The position numbers were made by a program, and so were the translations under genes. From positions 3,162,001-3,226,000 of the forward strand of contig NZ_CP012257.1 in NCBI RefSeq assembly GCF_001277175.1: a stretch of DNA of 64,000 bases, in the 5' to 3' direction. Positions within the stretch are counted from its first letter, which is position 1, and every line of letters begins with the position of its first letter. The notes under the pieces were generated by a model. It was not told where the DNA came from. It worked only from the letters and a program-made list of their open reading frames with translations, and did not search any database. Positions 28,088-36,461 of the stretch are shown here, piece by piece. Source of the DNA: Cronobacter universalis NCTC 9529. Lineage in GTDB: Bacteria > Pseudomonadota > Gammaproteobacteria > Enterobacterales > Enterobacteriaceae.

Positions 28088-28465
28088 TTACACGCCCGCC
28101 CCGGCAAAAACCGTTTTAGCGGTAAACATCGCATTCAGCGCCGCCGGAAAACCGGCATAGAGCGACATCTGAATAATCACTTCAATAATCTCTTCGCGGG
28201 TGCAGCCGACATTCAGCGCCGCGTGCAGATGCACGGCCAGCTGCGGCTGCGCGTGGCCAAGCGCGGTGAGCGCCGCGACGGTCGCGAGCTCCCGGCTTTT
28301 CAGCGACAGCCCTGGCCTGCTGTAGACATCGCCGAAGCCGAATTCAATAACGTAGCGCCCCAGATCCGGCGCGATATCGGCCAGCGCTTTAATCACATTT
28401 TCCCCTGCCGCGCCGTCGATTTCGGACAGTCGCGCAAGGCCTGCTTCATAACGTGATGAGGTCAT
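28088..28465 (-). CDS. Carboxymuconolactone decarboxylase family protein
   Basis: A 125-residue all-helical protein of the CMD/AhpD superfamily. Residues 35-110 contain ELATVAALTALGHAQPQLAVHLHAALNVGCTREEIIEVIIQMSLYAGFPAALNA, the core CMD block. It lacks the CXXC peroxidatic motif of AhpD, so a decarboxylase-like or unknown activity is more likely than peroxidase. An AAGGAG ribosome site precedes the ATG. It sits directly downstream of a MerR regulator with a MerR-type operator in between, suggesting it answers to an electrophile or metabolite sensed by that regulator. The true substrate is unknown. Confidence 0.82.
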   Translation of the reverse strand: MTSSRYEAGLARLSEIDGAAGENVIKALADIAPDLGRYVIEFGFGDVYSRPGLSLKSRELATVAALTALGHAQPQLAVHLHAALNVGCTREEIIEVIIQMSLYAGFPAALNAMFTAKTVFAGAGV

Positions 28466-28493
28466 ACCGTTCTCCTTTTGTGTGGTTGAGATA

Positions 28494-28524
28494 ACGGTAA
28501 GACTTCGAGTTAACTCCAGGTCAA
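28494..28524 (-). promoter_or_regulatory. MerR-type promoter with 19-bp spacer for the CMD gene
   Basis: On the minus strand the -35 box TTGACC (28524-28519) and the -10 box TACCGT (28499-28494) are 19 bp apart, the over-long spacing typical of MerR-family targets. The spacer is an imperfect dyad centred on the perfect palindrome GAGTTAACTC (CTGGAGTTAACTCGAAG). The TTGA of the -35 box contains the stop codon of the regulator gene itself. Confidence 0.8.
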
Positions 28525-28883
28525 GCGCTGTTTTTTAACAGTGTCTCGCCGTAGTACGCCATTTTGTCTTTAAGGCGCGCCAGATGGTCAGCCTGCGCCG
28601 CCAGCCGCGCTTCGAGCCGCTGCGCGTGCTGCGCCAGCAGTTCACGACGCGCGCCGACGGTCGCCTCTCCCTGCGCGCGCAGCCTGGCGTAGCGCTGGAT
28701 CTCCTCCAGCGGCATATCGGTCGCTTTCAGACGCTTAATAAACGCCGCCCAGTCGAGATCCGAGCGATAATAGTCGCGATGCCCGCTGGCGTTGCGCGCC
28801 GGCACCAGCAGCCCCAGCTTTTCGTAATAGCGCAGCGTATAAACGCCAAGGCCGGTCAGCGTGGCGAACTCCTGAATACGCAT
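28521..28883 (-). CDS. MerR-family transcriptional regulator
   Basis: A 120-residue regulator starting MRIQEFATLTGLGVYTLRYYEKLGLL, the classic MerR N-terminal winged helix; the upstream in-frame start at 28940 overlaps the glyA terminator area and is rejected. A dimerisation coiled coil (about 80-115, LLAQHAQRLEARLAAQADHLARLKDKM) follows, and the protein ends without a Cys-rich metal loop. This fits the AdhR/organic-electrophile branch rather than metal sensors. The gene downstream has a MerR-type promoter and is the likely target. Confidence 0.87.
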   Translation of the reverse strand: MRIQEFATLTGLGVYTLRYYEKLGLLVPARNASGHRDYYRSDLDWAAFIKRLKATDMPLEEIQRYARLRAQGEATVGARRELLAQHAQRLEARLAAQADHLARLKDKMAYYGETLLKNSA

Positions 28884-28954
28884 GGCGATCTCCTGTATGC
28901 CGTCGCCCCATAAAAAAAGGCCGCGCGAGGCGGCCTTCATTGGTGTGTGAACGC

Positions 28955-30208
28955 TTACGCGTAAACCGGGAAGCGTGCGCAGATATCCAGCACTTTACCT
29001 TTGACGCGCTCGATAACCGCTTCGTCATTGATGTTGTCCAGGATGTCGCACATCCAGCCTGCCAGCTCTTTCACTTCCGCTTCTTTAAAGCCGCGGCGCG
29101 TCACAGACGGAGAACCGATACGGATACCGGAGGTCACGAACGGGCTCTTCGGATCGTTAGGCACGCTGTTTTTGTTCACGGTGATGTTGGCGCGGCCAAG
29201 TGCGGCGTCAGCATCTTTACCGGTCAGGTTTTTATCCACCAGATCCAGCAGGAACAGGTGGTTTTCCGTACCGCCGGAAACAACTTTGTAGCCGCGCGCC
29301 AGGAACACTTCCACCATCGCTTTGGCGTTTTTGGCCACCTGCTGCTGGTAGGTTTTGAACTCCGGCTCCATCGCTTCTTTCAGCGCGACCGCTTTCGCCG
29401 CGATAACGTGCATCAGCGGGCCGCCCTGCGCGCTCGGGAACACGGCAGAGTTCAGTTTTTTGTACAGCTCTTCGCTGCCGCCTTTGGCGAGGATCAGACC
29501 GCCGCGCGGGCCAGCCAGCGTTTTATGGGTGGTCGTAGTCACGACGTGCGCGTGCGGAACCGGGTTCGGGTAGACGCCAGCGGCAATCAGGCCCGCCACA
29601 TGCGCCATGTCGACGAACAGGTATGCGCCGATGCTGTCAGCGATTTCACGCATTTTTGCCCAGTCAACGATGCCGGAGTAAGCGGAGAAACCCCCGATGA
29701 TCATTTTCGGTTTATGGGTCTGCGCCTGCTTCGCCATGTCTTCGTAATCGATTTTGCCTGACTCATCGATACCGTAAGGGATGATGTTGTAGAGCTTACC
29801 GGAGAAGTTGACCGGGGAGCCGTGGGTCAGGTGGCCGCCCTGCGCCAGGTTCATACCCAGCACGGTGTCGCCCGGTTGCAGCAGCGCGGTGTAGACCGCG
29901 AAGTTGGCCTGGGAGCCGGAGTGCGGCTGCACGTTGGCGTAGTCAGCGCCGAAGAGCTCTTTCGCGCGGTCGATCGCCAGCTGCTCAACGATATCCACAT
30001 ATTCGCAGCCGCCGTAGTAACGCTTGCCCGGGTAACCTTCGGCATATTTGTTGGTCAGCTGAGAGCCTTGCGCCTGCATGACGCGCGGGCTGGTGTAGTT
30101 TTCGGAGGCGATCAGTTCGATGTGCTCTTCCTGACGTACTTTTTCCTGCTCCATAGCCTGCCACAGTTCGGCATCATAATCGGCAATGTTCATTTCACGC
30201 TTTAACAT
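28955..30208 (-). CDS. glyA: Serine hydroxymethyltransferase GlyA
   Basis: PLP enzyme that converts serine and tetrahydrofolate to glycine and methylene-tetrahydrofolate, the main source of one-carbon units. From the start [12 protein letters not shown] it has 417 residues as in E. coli. The PLP lysine is in [16 protein letters not shown] (about Lys229). A GGAG ribosome site precedes this start, and an ATG two codons earlier is less likely. It is divergent from hmp, the conserved order, and a PurR-like box lies upstream. Confidence 0.97.
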   Translation of the reverse strand: MLKREMNIADYDAELWQAMEQEKVRQEEHIELIASENYTSPRVMQAQGSQLTNKYAEGYPGKRYYGGCEYVDIVEQLAIDRAKELFGADYANVQPHSGSQANFAVYTALLQPGDTVLGMNLAQGGHLTHGSPVNFSGKLYNIIPYGIDESGKIDYEDMAKQAQTHKPKMIIGGFSAYSGIVDWAKMREIADSIGAYLFVDMAHVAGLIAAGVYPNPVPHAHVVTTTTHKTLAGPRGGLILAKGGSEELYKKLNSAVFPSAQGGPLMHVIAAKAVALKEAMEPEFKTYQQQVAKNAKAMVEVFLARGYKVVSGGTENHLFLLDLVDKNLTGKDADAALGRANITVNKNSVPNDPKSPFVTSGIRIGSPSVTRRGFKEAEVKELAGWMCDILDNINDEAVIERVKGKVLDICARFPVYA

Positions 30209-30531
30209 CCGCATCTCCTGACTCAGCTGACAATAAAATGTACTGCAATTAGGGGCCCTTTTGGGCGACGGCCAACAGTGTAAACCGATTGGCAGCGTGA
30301 AGATAGGGCTTGACAGAGGTTTTTACGCAAACGTTTGGCATGGCGTGGCGCAAGGGTTTGAACGATTAAGCAAACGCGCGCTTTACGCGACTTATTTTCA
30401 TTTTCAACCTGTCTTTTTTTCATTCGCTCCGGGCGCGATCGCAGGGGGTGATAAAACCATTTACAACGTGCAGGTATTTTTTATAAGATGCATTTAAAAT
30501 ACACTTTATAAAAAAACGGAAGTAAGCAACC
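30209..30531. promoter_or_regulatory. Divergent glyA-hmp control region
   Basis: A 323-base gap without a gene. It contains a PurR-like box ACGCAAACGTTTGGCA at 30325-30340 (13 of 16 against the PurR consensus), as expected for glyA, which PurR represses in E. coli. The sequence TTTACACTG on the minus strand near 30275-30285 is a candidate glyA -10 region. The hmp promoter and NsrR operator occupy the other end. MetR sites, known in E. coli, were not clear. Confidence 0.65.
30460..30507 (+). promoter_or_regulatory. hmp promoter with NsrR operator
   Basis: -35 TTTACA (30460-30465) and -10 TATAAG (30482-30487) with a 16-bp spacer. The NsrR operator at 30485-30507 reads AAGATGCATTT then AAAATACACTTT, matching 21 of 23 positions of the E. 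coli-type palindrome AAGATGCATTT-AAAATACATCTT by eye. It overlaps the -10 box, so bound NsrR would block transcription until nitric oxide damages its Fe-S cluster. Confidence 0.88.
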
Positions 30532-31722
30532 ATGCTGGATAGTCAAACCATCGCCGTCGTGAAATCTACCATCCCGCTGCTGGCGCAGACCGGCCCGAAA
30601 CTCACCGCGCACTTTTATGATCGGATGTTTACGCACAATCCGGAGCTCAAAGAGATTTTCAACATGAGCAACCAGCGCAACGGCGATCAGCGAGAAGCGC
30701 TGTTCAACGCCATTTGCGCCTACGCCGCCAACATTGAAAACCTCGCGGCCCTGCTGCCGGCGGTGGAGAAAATCGCCCAGAAGCACACCAGCTTTAATAT
30801 CAAACCGGCGCAGTACAACATCGTGGGCGAGCATCTGCTGGCGACGCTCGACGAGATGTTCAGCCCAGGCCAGGAAGTGCTGGATGCCTGGGGTAAAGCC
30901 TACGGCGTGTTAGCGTGCGTGTTTATCAATCGCGAAGCCGAGATTTACCAGAGCAACGCGCAGAAAACCGGCGGCTGGGAAGGCACGCGCGAATTTCGCA
31001 TCGCGAGCAAAACGCCGCAGAGCGCGATTGTTACAAGCTTTGAGCTGGAGCCGGTGGACGGCGGCCCGGTCGCTGATTACCTGCCCGGCCAGTACACCGC
31101 CGTCTGGATCAAGCCGCAGGGGTTCGCGCATCAGGAGATTCGCCAGTATTCGCTCACCCGCAAGCCGAACGGCAAAAGCTATCGCATCGCGGTGAAACGC
31201 GAAGGCGAAGGCCTGGTATCGAACTGGCTGCATCAACATGCGCAGCCGGGCGATGTGATTCATCTGGCCGCACCTGCGGGCGATTTCTTTATGGATGTTG
31301 AACCGCAGACGCCGGTGACGCTTATCTCGGCGGGTGTGGGCCAGACGCCGATGCTGGCGATGCTCGATACGCTGGCAAGCGCGCGGCACCCGGCGCAGGT
31401 GAACTGGTATCACGCGGCGGAAAGCGGCGACGTGCACGCGTTTACCGATGAAGTGGCGCAGCTCGGCGCGAAACTGCCCCGCTTTACCAGCCATGTCTGG
31501 TATCGCGTGCCGACCGACGCCGATCGCAGCGCGGGGCGTTATAACAGCGAAGGGTTGATGGCGCTTCGCGATCGCGAAATGCATGTGACCACGCCCGGTA
31601 TGCAGTTTTATCTCTGCGGCCCGGTGAAATTTATGCAGTTCGCCGCGGCGCAGTTAGTGAGCCTGGGCGTGAATAAAGAGAACATCCATTACGAGTGTTT
31701 CGGCCCGCATAAGGTGTTGTAA
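30532..31722 (+). CDS. hmp: Flavohemoprotein / nitric oxide dioxygenase Hmp
   Basis: Cytoplasmic NO-detoxifying enzyme that oxidises NO to nitrate with O2 and NAD(P)H, 396 residues. The N-terminal globin domain spans about 1-138, with the proximal haem histidine in [12 protein letters not shown]. The FAD domain spans about 150-260, with the flavin motif [11 protein letters not shown], and the NAD domain follows with [14 protein letters not shown] and the C-terminal [10 protein letters not shown]. An NsrR operator lies 25 bases before the start. Confidence 0.97.
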   Translation: MLDSQTIAVVKSTIPLLAQTGPKLTAHFYDRMFTHNPELKEIFNMSNQRNGDQREALFNAICAYAANIENLAALLPAVEKIAQKHTSFNIKPAQYNIVGEHLLATLDEMFSPGQEVLDAWGKAYGVLACVFINREAEIYQSNAQKTGGWEGTREFRIASKTPQSAIVTSFELEPVDGGPVADYLPGQYTAVWIKPQGFAHQEIRQYSLTRKPNGKSYRIAVKREGEGLVSNWLHQHAQPGDVIHLAAPAGDFFMDVEPQTPVTLISAGVGQTPMLAMLDTLASARHPAQVNWYHAAESGDVHAFTDEVAQLGAKLPRFTSHVWYRVPTDADRSAGRYNSEGLMALRDREMHVTTPGMQFYLCGPVKFMQFAAAQLVSLGVNKENIHYECFGPHKVL

Positions 31723-31747
31723 GGGGTCGGCGTTTTGTGGGCGGTTC

Positions 31748-31776
31748 GGCGGGTGCGCTACGCTTACCCGCCCTAC
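31748..31776. repeat. REP-like palindrome downstream of hmp, copy 1
   Basis: GGCGGGTGCG-CTACGCTTACCCGCC-CTAC, family member with compensated stem (GGCGGGT/ACCCGCC). Confidence 0.75.
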
Positions 31777-31797
31777 GATAGAGATTTGCGGTTTTAT

Positions 31798-31826
31798 GTA
31801 GGGTGGGTAAGCGAAGCGCACCCACC
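31798..31826. repeat. REP-like palindrome downstream of hmp, copy 2, inverted
   Basis: GTAGGGTGGGTAAGCG-AAGCGCACCCACC, opposite orientation to the neighbouring copy 22 bases away, making a head-to-head pair of the kind found in bacterial interspersed mosaic elements. Confidence 0.75.
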
Positions 31827-31860
31827 ATTTACTTGCGCGCCCCATGAACGCCGGACATAA

Positions 31861-31890
31861 AAAAAGCAGGTCCACTGACCTGCTTTTTTT
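31861..31890. terminator. Bidirectional terminator between hmp and glnB
   Basis: AGCAGGTC-CACT-GACCTGCT forms a perfect 8-bp stem flanked by an A run on the left and a T run on the right, so it can end transcription from both convergent genes. Confidence 0.9.
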
Positions 31891-31903
31891 GTGCGTCGCG
31901 CGC

Positions 31904-32251
<348 letters not shown>

Positions 32252-32340
32252 TTAATTCCTGCCAGCGCCTGCACGGCGATTCAGTTCGCGTAATCGGTTG
32301 CTCAAATTACCATATCTTGCAGCGATTTGGGCACCAAAAA

Positions 32341-33678
32341 CTACTCTTTAAAATCATTCGCCTCAAGCTCATGGCGGGCCAGTAATTTATAGAATTCCGT
32401 GCGGTTGCGCCCCGCCATCCGCGCGGCGTGCGTCACGTTGCCTTTGGTGATTTGCAGCAGCTTGCGCAGGTAGTTGAGCTCAAACTGATTGCGCGCCTCG
32501 ACAAACGTCGGCAGCACCGTGTTTTCGCCCTCCAGCGCCTGCTCCACCAGCGCTTCGCTAATGACGGGCGCGGAGGTCAGCGCCACGCACTGCTCAATCA
32601 CGTTCACCAGCTGGCGCACGTTGCCCGGCCAGCTCGCCGCCATCAGACGCTTCATCGCATCGGTAGAAAAGCTGCGTACGAACGGCTTATGCCGGTCCGC
32701 CGCCTGACGCAGCAGATGGTTCGCGAGCAGCGGAATATCTTCGGCGCGCTCCTGCAATGCCGGGATCTTTAAGTTCACCACATTCAGGCGATAAAAGAGA
32801 TCTTCGCGGAACTCGCCGCGCGCCATCGCCTTCGGCAGATCGCGGTGGGTGGCGGAGATAATCCGCACGTTGATATCGATATCGCGGTTGCTGCCGAGCG
32901 GGCGCACTTTACGCTCCTGCAATACGCGCAGCAGTTTTACCTGCAACGGCACCGGCATATCGCCGATTTCATCGAGAAACAGCGTGCCGCCTTCCGCCGC
33001 CTGAAAGAGCCCTTCACGGCTGCTGACCGCGCCGGTAAACGCGCCGCGCGCGTGGCCGAACAGCTCGGACTCCAGCAGTTGCTCCGGCAGCGCGCCGCAG
33101 TTAATCGCGATAAACGCGTTTTTGGCGCGCGGGCTGGCGTTATGAATAGCCTGCGCCAGAATTTCTTTCCCGGTGCCGCTCTGGCCGTTAATCAGCACGC
33201 TGACGTCCGACTGCGCCACCATATGCGCCTGCTCCAGCAGCCGCAGCATCACGGGGCTGCGGGTGACAATCGTCTCGCGCCACTGCTCGTCGCCCGCAGG
33301 CGCGGCATGGGCCAGCGCGTCGTCGATGGCTTTATACAGCGCGTCTTTATCCACCGGTTTGGTGAGAAAACTGAACACGCCCTGCTGGGTCGCCGCCACC
33401 GCATCGGGGATCGAACCATGCGCGGTCAGAATGATCACCGGCATGCCCGGCTGGAGCTTCTGGATCTCGGCGAAAAGCTGCATGCCGTCCATTTCATCCA
33501 TCCGCAAATCGCTAATCACCAGATCGATTTTCTCGCGCCCTAAAACGCGCAGCCCTTCATGACCGCTTTCGGCGGTCTCGACCGTAAACCCTTCGCTGGT
33601 CAGGCGCAGGCCCAGCAGTTTCAGCAGGCCCGGATCGTCATCCACCAGCAACAGGCGCGCATGTTTGTGCTGCGTCAT
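32341..33678 (-). CDS. glrR: Sigma54-dependent response regulator GlrR (QseF)
   Basis: A 445-residue NtrC-type activator. The receiver domain spans about 1-125 with phospho-acceptor Asp57 (LVISDLRMDE). The AAA+ domain spans about 140-370 with Walker A GQSGTGKE, the sigma54-contacting GAFTGA loop and FLDEIGDMP. A Fis-type helix-turn-helix ends the protein (HAARMAGRNRTEFYKLLARH). With GlrK it drives transcription of glmY, whose promoter boxes are seen about 2.6 kb upstream. Its ATG overlaps the qseG stop by four bases. Confidence 0.96.
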   Translation of the reverse strand: MTQHKHARLLLVDDDPGLLKLLGLRLTSEGFTVETAESGHEGLRVLGREKIDLVISDLRMDEMDGMQLFAEIQKLQPGMPVIILTAHGSIPDAVAATQQGVFSFLTKPVDKDALYKAIDDALAHAAPAGDEQWRETIVTRSPVMLRLLEQAHMVAQSDVSVLINGQSGTGKEILAQAIHNASPRAKNAFIAINCGALPEQLLESELFGHARGAFTGAVSSREGLFQAAEGGTLFLDEIGDMPVPLQVKLLRVLQERKVRPLGSNRDIDINVRIISATHRDLPKAMARGEFREDLFYRLNVVNLKIPALQERAEDIPLLANHLLRQAADRHKPFVRSFSTDAMKRLMAASWPGNVRQLVNVIEQCVALTSAPVISEALVEQALEGENTVLPTFVEARNQFELNYLRKLLQITKGNVTHAARMAGRNRTEFYKLLARHELEANDFKE

Positions 33679-34451
33679 GGTTTGGTCTCCTCCTGCGCGG
33701 GCGTGCTGTCCTTATCGGCCGGCGCGGCGCTGTCTTTCTCCGCGTCCTCCGGGCTGTGGCTGGTGTCCTGAATATAGCCGCCCGCGCTTTTACGCGTGGA
33801 GAGCTGCCGTTCGATATCGGTCAGGTTTTCCAGTTTACGGGTGGTGAGCTCAAGCTGGCTGCGCAAATGGCGCTGCTGCTCGCGCAGGGCGTCCAGTTCG
33901 CTGTCGGTGCTTTCCTGAAGCTTGCTGTAGCGGCCGCGCTCCTCCGAGAGCGCCAGCTGCGCCGCCTGGCCGTCGCGCCAGGCCTCATACAGCGGGCGCA
34001 CATGGGCGGGGATCTCGCCGGAGGCGGCGCTGAGCGTGGTGAGATAGCCGCGGCGCTCAACAGGGGTGATACGGGCGTTGGCCAGTAAAATGCCGCGCCG
34101 GAAGGCGTGCTGCCAGGTGTCGTCCGGGAAACGACGCGCCTGCGCGCGCGCCTCGGCGGGCGCCATGCGTTCCGCGCAGTCCATGCCGCGCAGCCAGAAG
34201 AGCGGGTTATTCTCGACGTTTGCGCCGGAGAGCTGCCAGATGCCTGAGCAGTCGGTAAAGAGGAAATCCGCCAGTTGCTGTTCCGGCAGCTTTGGGTCAT
34301 GCGTTTGTTTGATATGGCTGGAAACCGGGCTCTGTACGCAGCCCGCCAGGAGGCATGGCAACAGGACGGCGCACGCCTTCCTGCGAAGAGAGAAAAATGT
34401 TGTGCCGCGCGAGCGCAGGCTGCGCCATGCGCTTACCAGACGTGAATTCAT
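33675..34451 (-). CDS. qseG: Outer-membrane lipoprotein QseG (YfhG)
   Basis: A 258-residue lipoprotein that in E. coli interacts with the sensor GlrK (QseE) at the envelope. The lipobox is LLAGC at about residues 34-38, after a longer than usual basic N-region (SAWRSLRSRGTTFFSLRRK), making the protein about 20 residues longer than in E. coli; a later start is possible. A coiled coil is likely at about 155-220 (RYSKLQESTDSELDALREQQRHLRSQLELTTRKLENLTDIERQL in outline). Four-base overlaps with glrK and glrR show tight coupling in the glrK-qseG-glrR operon. Confidence 0.92.
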   Translation of the reverse strand: MNSRLVSAWRSLRSRGTTFFSLRRKACAVLLPCLLAGCVQSPVSSHIKQTHDPKLPEQQLADFLFTDCSGIWQLSGANVENNPLFWLRGMDCAERMAPAEARAQARRFPDDTWQHAFRRGILLANARITPVERRGYLTTLSAASGEIPAHVRPLYEAWRDGQAAQLALSEERGRYSKLQESTDSELDALREQQRHLRSQLELTTRKLENLTDIERQLSTRKSAGGYIQDTSHSPEDAEKDSAAPADKDSTPAQEETKP

Positions 34452-35884
34452 TTTTTTAATTGTTCCGGGTCAAAGAGCGGTAATTCGATACGAAAACAGA
34501 CGTCAGCGGTGTCATCCTCCACCAGACGCAGTTCGCCGTGCATACGTCGGATGCAATCCTGTGCGATGCTCAGGCCCAGGCCGCTGCCTTTCACCGCCCC
34601 TTTACGTTGATGGCTTCCCTGATAAAAGGGCTCGAAAATCATTTGCCGTTCCGCCTCAGGAATGGGCGTCCCGGTATTCGCCACCTCAATACATACCGTA
34701 TTGTTAAGACGGCGGCTACGCAGATAAATGGTACCGGATTCGCGTCCGTAGTGCACCGCATTGGAGTAGAGATTATCCAGCACGCTTAGCAACAGCATCG
34801 GCTCCGCCAGGCAAGGCGCGTCAGCCAGCGACACGTCGGTATGCATCATTTTAGCGCGCGCCGGCAAACTGTGGGAGGTGATAACCATCTCCACCAGCGG
34901 CGCCAGCTCCACTTTCTCAAGCTCCACCGCGCCGCCCGCCAGTTTGCGGTTGTAATCAAGCAGTTGCTCTATCAGCGTTTGCAGGTTGCGGCTGCTGGTA
35001 TCGAGAATTTCCACCACCTCGCGCTGCTCCGCGGTCAGCGGCCCGACGACCTGATCGGCGAGCAGCTCAGTGCCCTCGCGCATACTGGCGAGCGGCGTTT
35101 TTAATTCATGGGAGATATGACGCAGAAACTGATGACGCTGGGATTCGAGCCAGGCGAGACGCTCGCTTAACCAGACAATGCGCTGTCCCACCGAGCGCAG
35201 CTCCCGCGGGCCTTTAAACATCATGGTGGTGCCGAGCGATTTCCCCTCGCCCAGCCGGTTGATCATCCGCTCGATGCCTTTAACCGGGCCGATAATCATC
35301 CGCGTGAAGAGCAGCACCAGCGCGAGGCTTGCGAGAAACAGCGCCAGCGCCTGCCAGCCAAAGAGCCGTCCACGCGCGGCGATTTCCTGCTGGAGCTGCT
35401 GGCCGCGGGCGTAAATCACCGCGCGGGTGGCCTGCACCAGACGGGTGTTCGTATCGGCGAACGCTTCCAGACGCGCGGCGGCGTCCGGCTTCGGGCCGCT
35501 GTTATGACACTCCAGCGGTGCCAGATCCACCAGACTCTGGCGCAGAGCTTTGTAGAGTTTCGCGTCAGGCAGCACACTCGCCTGCGCCTCCAGCATTCGC
35601 GAGTAGCGCTGGCGCTGGCTTTCATAGACTTTCGCCAGCGTCACGTCGTCCAGCACGCAATACTGGCGGTAGCTGCGTTCCATTTCGAGCGCGATATTGG
35701 TCATCGCCTCGCTGCGCCGGGCATCCATCTGGGTCAGCGTGTTGGTCTGCGCCGCCTGGGCGCTTAACGTGTTGAGGCTCTGCCAGGCCTGCCAGGCGAG
35801 AAACAGCAGCGGCACCATCACCAGTAAGAAAGCCATCATGACCAGTTGACGAAGCGAGCGTGGAAAAGCAGGCCAGCGTTTCAC
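34448..35884 (-). CDS. glrK: Sensor histidine kinase GlrK (QseE)
   Basis: A 478-residue membrane kinase paired with GlrR. A GTG start at 35884 (VKRWPAFPRSLRQL) is chosen because the conserved protein begins there; the frame remains open 27 codons upstream but that part overlaps the end of glmY and is not conserved. Two membrane segments (about 15-37 and 170-195) flank a periplasmic sensor region. HAMP-like linker follows, then the phospho-acceptor H-box HQFLRHISHELKTPLASM and the ATPase motifs DNLYSNAVHYG and GSGLGLSIAQD. Confidence 0.93.
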   Translation of the reverse strand: MKRWPAFPRSLRQLVMMAFLLVMVPLLFLAWQAWQSLNTLSAQAAQTNTLTQMDARRSEAMTNIALEMERSYRQYCVLDDVTLAKVYESQRQRYSRMLEAQASVLPDAKLYKALRQSLVDLAPLECHNSGPKPDAAARLEAFADTNTRLVQATRAVIYARGQQLQQEIAARGRLFGWQALALFLASLALVLLFTRMIIGPVKGIERMINRLGEGKSLGTTMMFKGPRELRSVGQRIVWLSERLAWLESQRHQFLRHISHELKTPLASMREGTELLADQVVGPLTAEQREVVEILDTSSRNLQTLIEQLLDYNRKLAGGAVELEKVELAPLVEMVITSHSLPARAKMMHTDVSLADAPCLAEPMLLLSVLDNLYSNAVHYGRESGTIYLRSRRLNNTVCIEVANTGTPIPEAERQMIFEPFYQGSHQRKGAVKGSGLGLSIAQDCIRRMHGELRLVEDDTADVCFRIELPLFDPEQLKK

Positions 35885-35952
35885 GGCGTTATTCCGAAGT
35901 GGTTGCAAAAAGTCGATGCTAACCGACAGTCGCGCTGGTGCAAAGCCAAACG

Positions 35953-36147
35953 CAAAAAACAACAAAGGCAGGGGATTAACCCTGCCTTTGTGATGGAATC
36001 AGGCGGTGCCTTACTCAACGTGTCGCCCGGGGTTCTGAAATAGCAGCGCTATGATCAGCAGTTGGACGGCAGGCACCTTAGAGTGCGTCATTCGAAGTTT
36101 ATGTAGCGCTCGCAATGGGGCTGACATAAGAAGGTGAATGAGCCACT
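35953..36147 (-). ncRNA. glmY: Small regulatory RNA GlmY
   Basis: Homolog of the sRNA that protects GlmZ from RNase E by sequestering RapZ, thereby raising GlmS synthesis when glucosamine-6-phosphate is low. The minus-strand transcript begins AGTGGCTCATTCACC at 36147, the typical GlmY 5' end, in the conserved place between purL and glrK. It ends with a strong terminator: CAAAGGCAGG pairs with CCTGCCTTTG (35963-35990), followed by TTGTTTTTTG. Length is about 185-195 nt, close to the 184 nt primary E. coli RNA. Confidence 0.9.
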
Positions 36148-36175
36148 GACTGTTATTATGCAGCAACCGTGCCAG
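36147..36175 (-). promoter_or_regulatory. Overlapping sigma54 and sigma70 promoters of glmY
   Basis: On the minus strand TGGCAC-GGTTG-CTGCA (36174-36159) matches the sigma54 -24/-12 elements with GG at 36173-36172 and GC at 36161-36160, placing the start at about 36147-36148. CATAAT (36160-36155) is a sigma70 -10 for the same start. Such overlap is known for E. coli glmY. Confidence 0.85.
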
Positions 36176-36262
36176 GTTTACTACATAATTAATAAGTTTC
36201 TGTTATATAAGACATTTAATTATATGAGCCGCTTCAAAGTTTCGCGCTATTTTTAACCAGAG

Positions 36263-36376
36263 TGTCGCTAAACCCCAACACTTCCCTTGATGATTTTTGT
36301 GATATATAAAAATCAATAACTTAAATGTCGCAAATCAGCGACACTGCAATCCCGCCGCTGTCGCAATTTACCGACA
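36263..36376 (-). promoter_or_regulatory. Three GlrR boxes and an IHF site upstream of glmY
   Basis: Boxes of the form TGTC-N10-GACA lie at 36326-36343 (TGTCGCAAATCAGCGACA) and 36359-36376 (TGTCGCAATTTACCGACA), 33 bp apart; a degenerate one, TGTC-N10-AACA, is at 36263-36280. A perfect IHF consensus AATCAATAACTTA (WATCAANNNNTTR) is at 36311-36323, between the boxes. The layout fits DNA bending that brings phosphorylated GlrR to sigma54 polymerase at glmY. Confidence 0.88.
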
Positions 36377-36417
36377 CATGCCGAAACCGCACACGACAGA
36401 AAAAGATACGTAAAGAA

Positions 36418-36439
36418 AAAGGCCTCTTGCGAGGCCTTT
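36418..36439 (-). terminator. Rho-independent terminator of purL
   Basis: AAAGGCCTC and GAGGCCTTT form the stem around TTGC, with a U run on the minus strand (CTTTTTC), 22 bases after the purL stop. Confidence 0.9.
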
Positions 36440-36461
36440 ATCAGGATTAAAACGAACTGCA

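Noticed and set aside
29850..29870. GlyA motif [11 protein letters not shown] with Gln where E. coli has His
   Set aside because: Single substitution outside the PLP lysine and likely ordinary species variation; no sign of loss of function.
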